Assembly (NCBI RefSeq): GCF_900167085.1
Contig: NZ_FUXA01000009.1
Coordinates: 62,001 to 126,000 of the forward strand
Length of the DNA stretch: 64,000 bases
Source: Eubacterium ruminantium
Lineage (GTDB): Bacteria > Bacillota > Clostridia > Lachnospirales > Lachnospiraceae
Direction: 5' to 3'
Positions 43,343-53,093 of the stretch are shown here, piece by piece. Every line of letters begins with the position of its first letter. Within the stretch, counting starts at the first letter, position 1. Position numbers and translations under genes: made by a program. The notes under the pieces are model-generated. The model ran no database searches. It was not told where the DNA came from and saw only the letters and a program-made list of their open reading frames with translations.

Positions 43343-44467
43343 ATGATTCCATTTAATAAGGCTTCGATCACTGATAGAGAGATCGAACATGTTGTTGACG
43401 CTATGAAGAACAGCATTCTTTCCGGAGACGGTAAGTACACCGCAAAGGTTTATGAGAAATTCAAGGACATTCTCGGAATTGAGAATATGCTTCTTACAAC
43501 ATCCGGTACAGCCGCTCTTGAGATGGCTTCACTTCTTATAGAACTTGAAGAAGGTGATGAAGTAATCGTTCCTTCATTTACATTTTCTTCTACAGTCAAC
43601 GCATTTATGCTTAGAGGAAGCAAACCTGTATTCTGTGATATCAGAAGAGATACAATGAATATCGATGAGACAAAGATTGAAGATCTTATCACAAATAAGA
43701 CAAAGGCTATTTATGTTGTTGATTATGCAGGTGTTCCTTGTGAGATGGATGTTATAAATGATATAGCAAAAAGACATAATCTTCATGTAATCGAAGACTC
43801 TGCACAGGCAGTAGGATCTACATATAAGGGCCGCTCAGCAGGAACTCTTTCAGAGCTCGGATGTTACAGTTTCCATGAAACAAAGAACTATGTTATGGGC
43901 GAAGGCGGCGCTATCGTTATAAATGACACTTCTTATCTTGACAGAGCTGAAATCCTTCGTGAGAAAGGAACAAACCGTCGTCAGTTACTTAAGGGAATGG
44001 TTGATAAATATACATGGCATGATATCGGTTCTTCATTCCTTCCTTCTGACATTCTTGCAGCTTTACTTTATTCTCAGATGGAGAGATTCGATGAGATAAT
44101 GCAGAAGAGACTTAATGTTTGGAACACATATCATGATGCTCTTCTTCCACTTAAAGAAGAAGGACGCCTTGATCTTCAGACAGTTCCTGATTATGTTACT
44201 CATAATGGTCATATGTTCAATATCATTCTTCCTTCAACAGAAGTAAGAACAAGAGTAGCTGAGGAACTCAAGAAAGATGGCATTTATCTTTATATCTGCT
44301 ATGTTCCTTTACATTCTGCACCAATGGGTCTCAAACTCGGATATGATCCTAAGTCATGTCCTGTTACAGAAGAGTACGGAGAAAGAGTTCTTCGTCTTCC
44401 ACTTTTTGCAGATATGACAACAGAGGATGCACTTACTGTTACTGAGAAGCTCAAAAAGGTTCTTTAA
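43343..44467 (+). CDS. wecE: dTDP-4-amino-4,6-dideoxygalactose transaminase type aminotransferase
   Basis: A 374-residue PLP aminotransferase of the DegT/DnrJ/EryC1/StrS family, closest in pattern to WecE/RffA. It starts MIPFNKASITDREIEHV, and the PLP lysine lies in GCYSFHETKNYVMGEGGA (Lys181, the same motif and position as I recall for E. coli WecE). IEDSAQAVGSTYKGR holds the ring-binding aspartate. It should make a 4-amino sugar nucleotide, giving an amino group for later acylation. AGAGG precedes the ATG. It is the first gene of the rightward operon and the 169-bp gap after it has no terminator. Confidence 0.85.
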   Translation: MIPFNKASITDREIEHVVDAMKNSILSGDGKYTAKVYEKFKDILGIENMLLTTSGTAALEMASLLIELEEGDEVIVPSFTFSSTVNAFMLRGSKPVFCDIRRDTMNIDETKIEDLITNKTKAIYVVDYAGVPCEMDVINDIAKRHNLHVIEDSAQAVGSTYKGRSAGTLSELGCYSFHETKNYVMGEGGAIVINDTSYLDRAEILREKGTNRRQLLKGMVDKYTWHDIGSSFLPSDILAALLYSQMERFDEIMQKRLNVWNTYHDALLPLKEEGRLDLQTVPDYVTHNGHMFNIILPSTEVRTRVAEELKKDGIYLYICYVPLHSAPMGLKLGYDPKSCPVTEEYGERVLRLPLFADMTTEDALTVTEKLKKVL

Positions 44468-44642
44468 TAGTCAGATCATAAATTATCATAAATATATAAT
44501 ATCCAACTCCGAAACCTCTTATCAGTGAAACAATTCTGATATCATTTTGTCGGAAAGAATGATCTTATTATTGTTTTATAGAATTCTCAATTTGTGTTAT
44601 CGCAATATACAGTATTTTATAGATAAGTAAGGAGGGATGATC

Positions 44643-47600
44643 ATGAAAAATCAAAATAGATTTTTATATATCGCTATGGTCTCGGCCTTAGCTTTAAGTC
44701 CACTTTCCTCCTCTTTAAATTCACTTAGATTCGGAAATGATCAAAATTACAAGAGGAATTCACATGTCATTTATCGTGACACGGATAATGATGATATAGA
44801 CAAAGCATCTCCGGGAGATGCTGAGGAGGAAGAAGTAATTCCTGTATACGATTCTTTGGAAGATGCCGGCGCATATGTAAGGCAGGAAATGAAGAATCGT
44901 AATGAGGTGATTACTCTTGGCATCACTTTCAGAGTTTCCGGTTTTCCAAGTAAGCTTTTTGACGAAGCCGTTAAGCATACCGGAGTACCTGATGAAGGTG
45001 ATTATCTGAGATGGCTTCACAATACATACAGTGTAAAAGCTGATGATATTTATTGGAAAAACGGAATACAGTATTACCGTTTCAGATTTACATATTATAC
45101 AACTAAAGAAGAGGAAGATGAGCTCGATAAGTATCTTGATGATTATATGGCTTCTCTTCCTCTTGAAAGCATGTCCGACTACGAAAAAGTCAGGGCTATA
45201 TATTATTTTATCTGTCAACATGTCAGATATTCATTTAATAACTCCGGCGAAACACCTACCGAGAGACTCAAATACCGTTCTGCGTATCAGGCTCTCATAA
45301 ACGGTACTGCTGTTTGTCAGGGTTATGCGAGCCTTTTTTACAATATGGCTCTCCGTGCAGGAGTTGATGCAAGATTCATCCGAGGCGATGTATATGATGA
45401 ATCAACAGGAACAAATCTTGGTCACGGCTGGAACATTGTAAAATTGGACGGAAGCTACTACTATCTTGATTCAACTTGGGACTCTGTTTATAACCACCCA
45501 TTTAACTATTCTTATTTTCTCCGTGGAGAAGAGAATTTCAAGGATCACGTAATCTCATCTACTTTTGTAGATATGTTCAGCAACTATGATATATCCGAAA
45601 AGGATTATTCCGATTCTCACGTAGTAGATGATTCGGATTTCACTCCGGAATATATCTATGATGATTCGATCAAATGGTCATATAACAGTGTCGGTATACT
45701 TACAATAACCGGAACCGGAGAGATAAAAGATTATCCTTTAGGAACCAAGAGACCTTGGGAGGATCTTCCTGTAAAATCCGTTGTTATCGGAGACGGAATT
45801 ACGAAGATAGGTAACAATGCATTTAATAATCTCAGCGAACTCGAAAGCATCTCACTTCCTTCCGATTCACTTACGGAAATAGGTGAAAATGCATTCTTCC
45901 GCTGCCCTAAACTTACTTCGGTCTATATCCCAACTTCAGTAACAACCATAGGATCGGAAGCTCTTGGCTATGTGGAAAGCTCTTCGACAGGAAAAGCTGT
46001 TCCTGTTAAGAACTTTGTTATAACATGTGGCAATTCAACCGCTGCAGAATCCTATGCGGTAAGTAACTCGTTTGAATGTCTCAGACCAATCAACAATCTC
46101 CAAATGCCATCGCCTATAGTTGAACGTACTTCTTCAGGTGTAAAACTGTCATGGAGTAATGTTCAAAATGCAACTTCGTATGAGATAGAGCGTATTTGCA
46201 CAGATGATAATAATCCTGAAGAAAATGCTGTTTCATTTTCAACTGACACAAATAAATTCAGTGATGACACAGTAGCGGCAGGCAAAACATATAAATATAA
46301 AGTACGTTCGGTATTCGGAAATCTTTACAGCGACTGGAGCATGGACCAGCCTGAAATAACTGTACTTACTGCTCCTGTCCCACGAGTTTCTTCCAAGACA
46401 TCAAGCTATGTGGAATTAACATGGGAAAATACAGCAGGTGCAACATCTTACTCAGTCAGCTCAAAGAGAAATGGTTCACCTAAATGGACGGACAACCTTT
46501 CCATCGTAGCAAAACCTGCTTCAGGAAATACAGTTAAAACTACGATATATATGCCATTTGGAAAGGGCAACCTTTATCATTTTACAGTATATGCGAAAAA
46601 TGATTCATCGGTCAGCCCTATGGGACAGCCGATTGATGTATTTATACCATTTTCCAGGCCTGCGAACTTAACTTCTGCATTTAATAACGGAAGTATTGAT
46701 TTAAGCTGGACCCCTGTTGAAGGTGCAGATGGATATGAGGTATTTGCATCTATCAACGGAAGCTATTATAATTCTATAGACCATGTCAGCAATACAGAAT
46801 ATAAATTTGACAACCTTGCTCTCGGAACGGATTACAGGTTCAAGATCCGTGCTTATAAAGAAATCGACGGAACAAAGTATTACGGCGATTACTCTTCCGA
46901 TACAGGATACAAATATACAATTGCTACGCCATCCGGCTTCAGTGCAGTTGTTCAATCCACCAGCAAGATCACACTCAAATGGAATGCTGTTCCTGACGCA
47001 GCTTATTATGAGCTCTATAGAGCAACAAGTGCGACAAGTACAAACTGGACTAAGATTGGTGTATATTCGACAAATACGGCGAATAATTCTAATCTCACTG
47101 CAAACAAAACATTTTATTATAAAGTACGTGGATATAAAACTGTAAACGGCAATAAAGTCTACAGCGATTACAGCAGTATTGTAAGTGCAAAGACTAAAGC
47201 TGTTCCTCAGGTAACAGGACTTAAGATCACAGGCGGAACATATAATTCCGTTAATATCAAATGGGACTCCGTTCCGGGTGCAACATCTTATCATGTATAT
47301 AAAGGACTTAAGAACTCTTCCGGTCAGATTACATGGACAAAGCATGGAGTATATACCAAGACCTCATGCGCACTTAAGAATCTTGTTACAGGAAATACAT
47401 ATTATTTCAAAGTTCAGGCTGCGATCAAGGAAAATAACACAGTTAATTACGGCAGTTATTCAACCAACGTAAACAGATTGTTGAAATTTGCCAAACCTGT
47501 TATAATCTCTGCTGAAGGAGTGAACTCCTCTTCTATACAGCTTAACTGGAAGACCGTTAACGGAGCTGTTTATTATGAGTTATACAGGTCAACAAAGAAA

Positions 47601-47768
47601 ACAGGCGGAACCTGGACCAAGATCGGTATTTATAACAGAACTACTGTTACAAACAAATCACTCAAATCAAAGACTACTTACTATTATAAAGTAAGAGCAT
47701 ATAAATCTATAAACGGAACTAAAGTTTATAGTGATTTCTGCGCCCCTGAAGGTGCAAAGACAAAATAA
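44643..47768 (+). CDS. Secreted transglutaminase-like protein with LRR and FnIII repeats
   Basis: About 1041 residues. A signal-like N-terminus, then a transglutaminase/protease core with triad Cys225 (GTAVCQGYAS), His261 (LGHGWNIV) and Asp276 (YYYLDSTWD). A BspA-type leucine-rich segment follows (~360-450; ITKIGNNAFNNLSELESISL). The remainder is about six FnIII-like modules, the last ones with the repeated YYYKVRAYKSINGTKVYSD motif. Likely a surface enzyme acting on envelope polymers. AAGGAGG suits the ATG at 44643; the ATG at 44637 is too close to it. Confidence 0.85.
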   Translation: MKNQNRFLYIAMVSALALSPLSSSLNSLRFGNDQNYKRNSHVIYRDTDNDDIDKASPGDAEEEEVIPVYDSLEDAGAYVRQEMKNRNEVITLGITFRVSGFPSKLFDEAVKHTGVPDEGDYLRWLHNTYSVKADDIYWKNGIQYYRFRFTYYTTKEEEDELDKYLDDYMASLPLESMSDYEKVRAIYYFICQHVRYSFNNSGETPTERLKYRSAYQALINGTAVCQGYASLFYNMALRAGVDARFIRGDVYDESTGTNLGHGWNIVKLDGSYYYLDSTWDSVYNHPFNYSYFLRGEENFKDHVISSTFVDMFSNYDISEKDYSDSHVVDDSDFTPEYIYDDSIKWSYNSVGILTITGTGEIKDYPLGTKRPWEDLPVKSVVIGDGITKIGNNAFNNLSELESISLPSDSLTEIGENAFFRCPKLTSVYIPTSVTTIGSEALGYVESSSTGKAVPVKNFVITCGNSTAAESYAVSNSFECLRPINNLQMPSPIVERTSSGVKLSWSNVQNATSYEIERICTDDNNPEENAVSFSTDTNKFSDDTVAAGKTYKYKVRSVFGNLYSDWSMDQPEITVLTAPVPRVSSKTSSYVELTWENTAGATSYSVSSKRNGSPKWTDNLSIVAKPASGNTVKTTIYMPFGKGNLYHFTVYAKNDSSVSPMGQPIDVFIPFSRPANLTSAFNNGSIDLSWTPVEGADGYEVFASINGSYYNSIDHVSNTEYKFDNLALGTDYRFKIRAYKEIDGTKYYGDYSSDTGYKYTIATPSGFSAVVQSTSKITLKWNAVPDAAYYELYRATSATSTNWTKIGVYSTNTANNSNLTANKTFYYKVRGYKTVNGNKVYSDYSSIVSAKTKAVPQVTGLKITGGTYNSVNIKWDSVPGATSYHVYKGLKNSSGQITWTKHGVYTKTSCALKNLVTGNTYYFKVQAAIKENNTVNYGSYSTNVNRLLKFAKPVIISAEGVNSSSIQLNWKTVNGAVYYELYRSTKKTGGTWTKIGIYNRTTVTNKSLKSKTTYYYKVRAYKSINGTKVYSDFCAPEGAKTK

Positions 47769-47786
47769 CATTTAAGAGGTATGAAA

Positions 47787-49040
47787 ATGTCAGAATTAAA
47801 AGGGAAAAGGCTGTTACTTCTGGGCGGACATTCGCTTATGAGACACGTTATCGAAAAAGCTCGCGAGCTCGGAGTATATACTATCGTTACTGATTATTAT
47901 CCTGCTGAAAAATCACCATCAAAGGCTATCGCAGATGAGGCTTATGATGTAAGTACAACAGATGTTGATGCTATCGTAAAGCTTGCACAGGATGTTCATG
48001 CAGACGGTATTTTCACCGGTTATGTTGATGTAAATCTTCTTCCATGCAGTCTTGCCTGTGAAAGACTCGGACTTCCGTTTTATGCAACACCGGACCAGAT
48101 CGAGCATACAATAAATAAAAGAAAATTCAAGGAAATGTGCCGTAAGCACGGTATAAGAGTTGCTGAGGATATTCCAAAGGAAATATATACTGAGAAACCT
48201 GAAGAGATTAATTTCCCTATCATTATTAAACCTGCTGACAGCTACAGCAGCAAAGGAATCTCTGTATGCTACGAGCCAAAGGACATAGCACCTTGTATCG
48301 AGCACGCTCTTGACTTTTCTTCTGCCAAGGAAGTAGTTGTGGAAAGATATATCTACGGTGATGATGTATATCTTTATTTCACCGTTAAGGATGGCGTCCT
48401 CAGCCTTTCAGCTATGGCAGACAGAGCACTTAATGATGAACAGAAAGGATATGCTCCGCAGCCTGTGGGCTACAGCTTCCCTTCCAAATATATTGATAAA
48501 TATTATTCTGAAGTTCATGACAAGCTTCAGAATATGGTCAGCGACCTTGGATTAAAGAATGCTACATTCTTCCTTCAGGGATTCGTTGAGAATGACAGCC
48601 TGATCTTCTTCGAAATGGGTCTTCGTCTTACAGGCGGCGCAGGCTATGTGCAGATCCGTAATCAGAATGAGATCGACCAGGTTGAAATGCATATTACTTA
48701 CGCTCTCACAGGTAAGTTCGGCAAATGGGATCTTTTAAAATATGACAACCCTAGATTTAAGAAACCTGCATTTGTTCTTGTAGTATTGCTAAAAGAAGGA
48801 AAAGTTGCTAAAATAAATGGACTTGATGAGATAAAGGCTATGCCTGAGACAATTGATATCGTTCAGTTTATCAAGGAAGGCGCAGTAAATACCGGTAAGG
48901 GTACTCTCAATCAGGTTATGGCAAGGATCTATCTATACAGTGACACAAAGGAGAAACTTGACGAAGCAATAACCAAAGTCAAAAATACTATCGAAGTAAT
49001 CGATGACAATGGTGAAAACATGATCCTTAATATGAACTAG
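47787..49040 (+). CDS. ATP-grasp ligase (carbamoyl-phosphate-synthase/PurK-like)
   Basis: About 417 residues: an N-terminal Rossmann-like domain (GKRLLLLGGHSLMRHVIEKA), the ATP-grasp core with FPIIIKPADSYSSKGIS, EVVVERYIYGDDVYLYF and the metal-binding end FFEMGLRLTGGAGY, and a C-terminal domain. ATP-grasp enzymes join a carboxylate to an amine or thiol via an acyl phosphate. Here the substrate is unknown, but a glycan-locus aminotransferase and a second ATP-grasp in the same operon suggest acylation of an amino sugar or synthesis of a small peptide. GAGG selects the ATG at 47787 over 47781. Confidence 0.8.
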   Translation: MSELKGKRLLLLGGHSLMRHVIEKARELGVYTIVTDYYPAEKSPSKAIADEAYDVSTTDVDAIVKLAQDVHADGIFTGYVDVNLLPCSLACERLGLPFYATPDQIEHTINKRKFKEMCRKHGIRVAEDIPKEIYTEKPEEINFPIIIKPADSYSSKGISVCYEPKDIAPCIEHALDFSSAKEVVVERYIYGDDVYLYFTVKDGVLSLSAMADRALNDEQKGYAPQPVGYSFPSKYIDKYYSEVHDKLQNMVSDLGLKNATFFLQGFVENDSLIFFEMGLRLTGGAGYVQIRNQNEIDQVEMHITYALTGKFGKWDLLKYDNPRFKKPAFVLVVLLKEGKVAKINGLDEIKAMPETIDIVQFIKEGAVNTGKGTLNQVMARIYLYSDTKEKLDEAITKVKNTIEVIDDNGENMILNMN

Positions 49041-49065
49041 AGCATTTACTAAAGGATGTTTTAAA

Positions 49066-50019
49066 ATGAAAAAGGAAAATCTTATCAGTTTTGTCATACC
49101 ATGTTACAGGAGTGAAAAAACTGTTTCAAATGTTATAAAAGAGATCATTGATACCGTTTCAAAGCAGGATAAATACGATTATGAGATTGTCGCGGTAAAT
49201 GACTGTTCACCTGACAATGTCATTTCTGTTCTTAAAGATCTTGCTTCTACCAATAAGAAAATCAAAGTTATAGATTGTTCAATAAACAAAGGTAAACATG
49301 CAGCAGTTTTAGCCGGATATAGATATGTATCCGGCTCATTAGTGTGCAATGTTGATGATGACGGTCAGTGTCCTGTTGACCACGTCTTCGAACTTGTTGA
49401 ACAGGTTGAAAATGGTTATGATATGGCAATGGCACAGTACAAAGTTAAGAAAGAGGGCCTTATTAAAAGGTTCGGCAGTGCCGTAAATAATAAAATGTCC
49501 GTATGGCTTCTGGATAAGCCAAAGGATTTCAAATTCAGTAACTTCATCGTCAGAAAGAGATTTGTATGCGATGCAATGACACAGTATAATCAGCCTTTCC
49601 CTTATCTGGAAGGTATTTCCCTCAGTGTAACCAGAAATATTGCAATGGTTCCGATGGAAGAAAGAAACAGAGCAGCGGGAAGATCAGGATATACATTTAA
49701 GAAGTCGCTTGGAATATGGATGAACGGCTTTACAGCCTTCTCCGTTAAGCCACTCCGACTTGCGTCACTCATGGGAATATTTATCGCATTTATCGGTCTT
49801 CTTTACGGATTATATGTTATAATCCGAAAGATAGTCGACCCATCTGTCTTCGCCGGTTATAGTTCAATCATGGCCGCTATACTTTTTATCGGCGGTGTTA
49901 TCATGGTACTTCTCGGAATACTCGGTGAGTACGTCGGAAGAATCTATGTCGGACAAAGCAGTCCGGGACAATCAATAATACGCGAGACTTATAATATCGA
50001 AAATGAGAACAAAGAGTGA
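49066..50019 (+). CDS. GT2 glycosyltransferase, polyprenyl-phosphate type
   Basis: A 317-residue family-2 glycosyltransferase of the DPM1/GtrB kind. The GT-A domain starts ISFVIPCYRSEKTV, then VNDCSPD, CNVDDDGQCP (the usual DxD site, here DDD) and ERNRAAGRSGYTFKK. Two C-terminal membrane helices (LMGIFIAFIGLLYGLYVII and IMAAILFIGGVIMVLLGIL) anchor it. It probably loads a sugar onto undecaprenyl phosphate or a lipid carrier for use by the polytopic GT-C-like proteins. AAGGATG upstream; 25 bp after the first ATP-grasp gene. Confidence 0.85.
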   Translation: MKKENLISFVIPCYRSEKTVSNVIKEIIDTVSKQDKYDYEIVAVNDCSPDNVISVLKDLASTNKKIKVIDCSINKGKHAAVLAGYRYVSGSLVCNVDDDGQCPVDHVFELVEQVENGYDMAMAQYKVKKEGLIKRFGSAVNNKMSVWLLDKPKDFKFSNFIVRKRFVCDAMTQYNQPFPYLEGISLSVTRNIAMVPMEERNRAAGRSGYTFKKSLGIWMNGFTAFSVKPLRLASLMGIFIAFIGLLYGLYVIIRKIVDPSVFAGYSSIMAAILFIGGVIMVLLGILGEYVGRIYVGQSSPGQSIIRETYNIENENKE

Positions 50020-50041
50020 TCATCTCTTGAAAGGAACCAAA

Positions 50042-51169
50042 ATGAAAAAGTTAGCAATTATCGGTGCATCACATTTTCAAAATCCACTTATTCTTAAAGC
50101 TAAAGAGATGGGTCTTGAAACTCATGTATTTGCCTGGGCAAGCGGAGACATAGGTGAAACAACTGCAGATTACTTCTACCCTATCAGCATCCGCGAAACA
50201 GACGCTATTCTTGAAAAATGTAAAGAAATCGGCATTGATGGTATTTGCACCATCGGTTCCGACCTTGCAACAGTTGCTGTTAATCATGTAGCTGAAAAGC
50301 TCGGACTTCCGGGAAATTCAATAAGAGCTACTGAATTATCAACCAATAAACGTTTAATGAGGGAAGCATTCAGAATTAATAATATTGCTTCACCTATGAG
50401 TATACCTGCGGACAGCATTGACGACGTTCCTGTCGACAAGAGAAAATATCCGCTTATCGTTAAACCTACAGACCGCTCCGGAAGCCGCGGAATCACAAAG
50501 GTTTTCAGTGATGCCGAATTATCTGAAGCGATCAAACTCGCAAAAGAGCAGTCATTTGAAAATGCTGCCCTTGTTGAAGAATTTGCTGAAGGAAATGAAT
50601 ACAGCGTTGAAAGCATTTCATTTAAGGGACAGCATACTCTTCTTTCAGTCACAAGAAAATATACAACAGGTTCACCAAACTATATCGAGACCGGACATAT
50701 TGAACCGGCTCCGGGTATAGATATGGACAAAATCAGAAAACTTGTATTTCCTGCTCTTGATGCTCTTCAGCTTACAAACGGAGCATCTCACTGCGAACTC
50801 AAGATTGACGATGATCATAATGTAAATATCATCGAAATCGGCGGTCGTATGGGCGGTGATTTCATCGGAAGCGATCTTGTTAAACTTTCTACAGGAATTG
50901 ATTTCGTTGAAGCTGTAGTAAAGGTTGCTCTCGGAGAAAAACCTTCACTTGAACCAAAAGATCATTATAACTACTCAGCAGTTAGATTTATATTTGATGA
51001 AAATGATGCCGAAGCACTTAAGAAGATCCGTGCAGAACATCCGGAGCTTATAGATGCTTTCGAAATTGATGATGATCTGTCATCAGAAGTTACAGACAGT
51101 TCTTCAAGGCATGGTTATTTCATATTCCATACAGGCGATCTTGAGACCGCCCAGAGATACCTTCCTTAG
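50042..51169 (+). CDS. ATP-grasp ligase (L-amino-acid-ligase/BacD-like)
   Basis: A 375-residue ATP-grasp protein. The N-terminal MKKLAIIGASHFQNPLILKA, the ATP-binding PLIVKPTDRSGSRGI and VEEFAEGNEYSVESIS, and the C-terminal THC-type block (SHCELKIDDDHNVNIIEIGG, then RMGGD) resemble L-amino-acid ligases and carnosine-synthase-like enzymes. It is not a close relative of the other ATP-grasp in this operon. The substrate is unknown; an amino acid is a reasonable guess. The frame opens at 50003 inside the GT2 gene, but AAAGGAACC selects the ATG at 50042. Confidence 0.8.
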   Translation: MKKLAIIGASHFQNPLILKAKEMGLETHVFAWASGDIGETTADYFYPISIRETDAILEKCKEIGIDGICTIGSDLATVAVNHVAEKLGLPGNSIRATELSTNKRLMREAFRINNIASPMSIPADSIDDVPVDKRKYPLIVKPTDRSGSRGITKVFSDAELSEAIKLAKEQSFENAALVEEFAEGNEYSVESISFKGQHTLLSVTRKYTTGSPNYIETGHIEPAPGIDMDKIRKLVFPALDALQLTNGASHCELKIDDDHNVNIIEIGGRMGGDFIGSDLVKLSTGIDFVEAVVKVALGEKPSLEPKDHYNYSAVRFIFDENDAEALKKIRAEHPELIDAFEIDDDLSSEVTDSSSRHGYFIFHTGDLETAQRYLP

Positions 51170-51183
51170 AACCAGAGGATAAT

Positions 51184-53001
51184 ATGAAACCAATGAATGA
51201 TAAAAGTAAAACTCATAAATTTCATATAACTAATTTTCTGAAATCACCTGCATCTTTGGCAATACTTATAAATCTCATTATACTCGTCCTTGCTCTCGTA
51301 TTTTGCAATATCAAATACGAAGTTTCGGACGATTATATAGTTGACAGTGTAATATCCGGCGCATATACACAAAAATCCATAGGATATTACGATGTCCATC
51401 TATTATTTTCAAATATTCTTCTCGGATATCCACTCAAAATATTATATACACTGATTCCCGGAATCAGCTGGTATTTTGTATTTATCATAGGTCTTTCATT
51501 TGTTGCTTTAACAGCATTAACCTATGTATTTATCAAGCGCTATGGCATGGGCATCTTCACATATTTATATCTCATATTCCTGACGTATTTTTCAGCCGAT
51601 CTCTATGTCATTCCACAGTTCACAAAGACATCTGTGGCTGCGGCTGTAGCCGGCGGAGTTCTTTTCATTTCGGGACTTTTCAGCGAACAGAAAAAGGGAC
51701 GGATCATAAATATTATTTTAGGTTCTCTTATAGCAATACTTGGCATTTTCTTACGATTCCAGGCGATTTTTATTGCTCTTCCGTTTTTATTCATTTTATT
51801 TATATTTTACTCAATCAGCAGTATCAAAAAATCATCTTTCAGTTCGGAACTTAAGAAAATAATCATCAGATTCGCTGCCTGCCTTTTCCTTATCGGCATT
51901 GCTTACGCAGGAAAATATATCAATAAGGCATTATGGAGCAGACAGGCTTCTTATGATAATTTCCGTAATTACGCCACTCTCAGATCCGATATAACCGATG
52001 TTTCATTTCTGGGTTATGATAGTGTCAAAGAGGATTTCGAAGCTATCGGATTGAATGAAACAGACTATCTTATGTTCAGATCATGGTGCTTCATGGACAG
52101 AAATATCTATGATGATGCAACTCTTTCGAATGTTCATAAAATCCTCAAAAATGCCAGCGATAAAGTTACACATAATGTAAACTACCTGGGCGAAAATCTC
52201 TTAACAAGGGACTATATGCGCTACAGAGTATGCTGGGGAATCTTTATAATATTCGTGATCATGACAATACTATGTCCTTCAGGCTTTGCATATTATATCA
52301 TTTCCATGCTTGTTGCTCTCGCAGGACTCCTTTACTTCTCGTGGGTTGGACGTGTTGTTTACCGTGTCGAATATACTATTTTCATAAGCTGCGCAATCGT
52401 CATAATGCTGTGCGGAAATCAGGTAAAAGACGTTCCAAAACAGCTTAAAAAAGCTATCAAATATATTTCTTTAACAGCTTTACTGATCCAGGCATTTGCA
52501 TTTATTCCTGATTCAGCATCAAAACGTACCGATGAGGAATATTCGCAGAATATTTATGATTCTCTTATCTCATCAGGAAGTTATAATGTTAAGAAATATC
52601 ATACAAATGTGTATGACAGACAGCTTTATGCTGATTTTCTTCGCTATGTAGAAAATAACGATGATAAATATTTTGTTATGGATTTTTCATCATCGATTCA
52701 GATAATGTATTTCAATTATAAGCCATGGGAGCGCATTCCTATGGGATTTTTCAATGAGAACTATATGCATTTCGGAAGTGTTACCATGCAGTATCCGGCT
52801 GAAAAGCAGCTTCTCATTGATCACGGTCTTGATCCGGATAGCCCGATCAAGAACCTGGTAAATGACGATATATATCTCGTAGATAACTATTATTCTGATG
52901 TTAAGCTCCGCTTTATCCAGAAGTACTACTATCCTAATGCAAGGAAGGAACTTGTGGATATAGTCAACGGATTATATATCTGGAAAATCAAAAAGCAGTG
53001 A
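51184..53001 (+). CDS. Polytopic membrane protein, putative GT-C-like glycan enzyme (paralogue of 39293-41098)
   Basis: A 605-residue protein with a dozen or so membrane helices and an extracytoplasmic C-terminal segment of ~130 residues. The first loop has the acidic pair KYEVSDDYIVDSVISGAYTQ. The downstream pattern LLGYPLKILYTLIPGISWYF matches the leftward gene at 39.3 kb, indicating two diverged copies of one enzyme in the island. A lipid-linked sugar transferase or ligase role is inferred. AGAGG lies 6 nt before the ATG; 14 bp after the ATP-grasp gene. Confidence 0.65.
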   Translation: MKPMNDKSKTHKFHITNFLKSPASLAILINLIILVLALVFCNIKYEVSDDYIVDSVISGAYTQKSIGYYDVHLLFSNILLGYPLKILYTLIPGISWYFVFIIGLSFVALTALTYVFIKRYGMGIFTYLYLIFLTYFSADLYVIPQFTKTSVAAAVAGGVLFISGLFSEQKKGRIINIILGSLIAILGIFLRFQAIFIALPFLFILFIFYSISSIKKSSFSSELKKIIIRFAACLFLIGIAYAGKYINKALWSRQASYDNFRNYATLRSDITDVSFLGYDSVKEDFEAIGLNETDYLMFRSWCFMDRNIYDDATLSNVHKILKNASDKVTHNVNYLGENLLTRDYMRYRVCWGIFIIFVIMTILCPSGFAYYIISMLVALAGLLYFSWVGRVVYRVEYTIFISCAIVIMLCGNQVKDVPKQLKKAIKYISLTALLIQAFAFIPDSASKRTDEEYSQNIYDSLISSGSYNVKKYHTNVYDRQLYADFLRYVENNDDKYFVMDFSSSIQIMYFNYKPWERIPMGFFNENYMHFGSVTMQYPAEKQLLIDHGLDPDSPIKNLVNDDIYLVDNYYSDVKLRFIQKYYYPNARKELVDIVNGLYIWKIKKQ

Positions 53002-53093
53002 TATGAATAATACTGTTTAACGAATTGTATTTTCGGTAGTTCAAAACAGTGATACTTCATGAAAAACAAATAACATATTATATAGGTGATGTA

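Noticed and set aside
46701-47345. 214-codon leftward frame inside the FnIII region
   Set aside because: Antisense shadow caused by repeated FnIII codons; no start signal.
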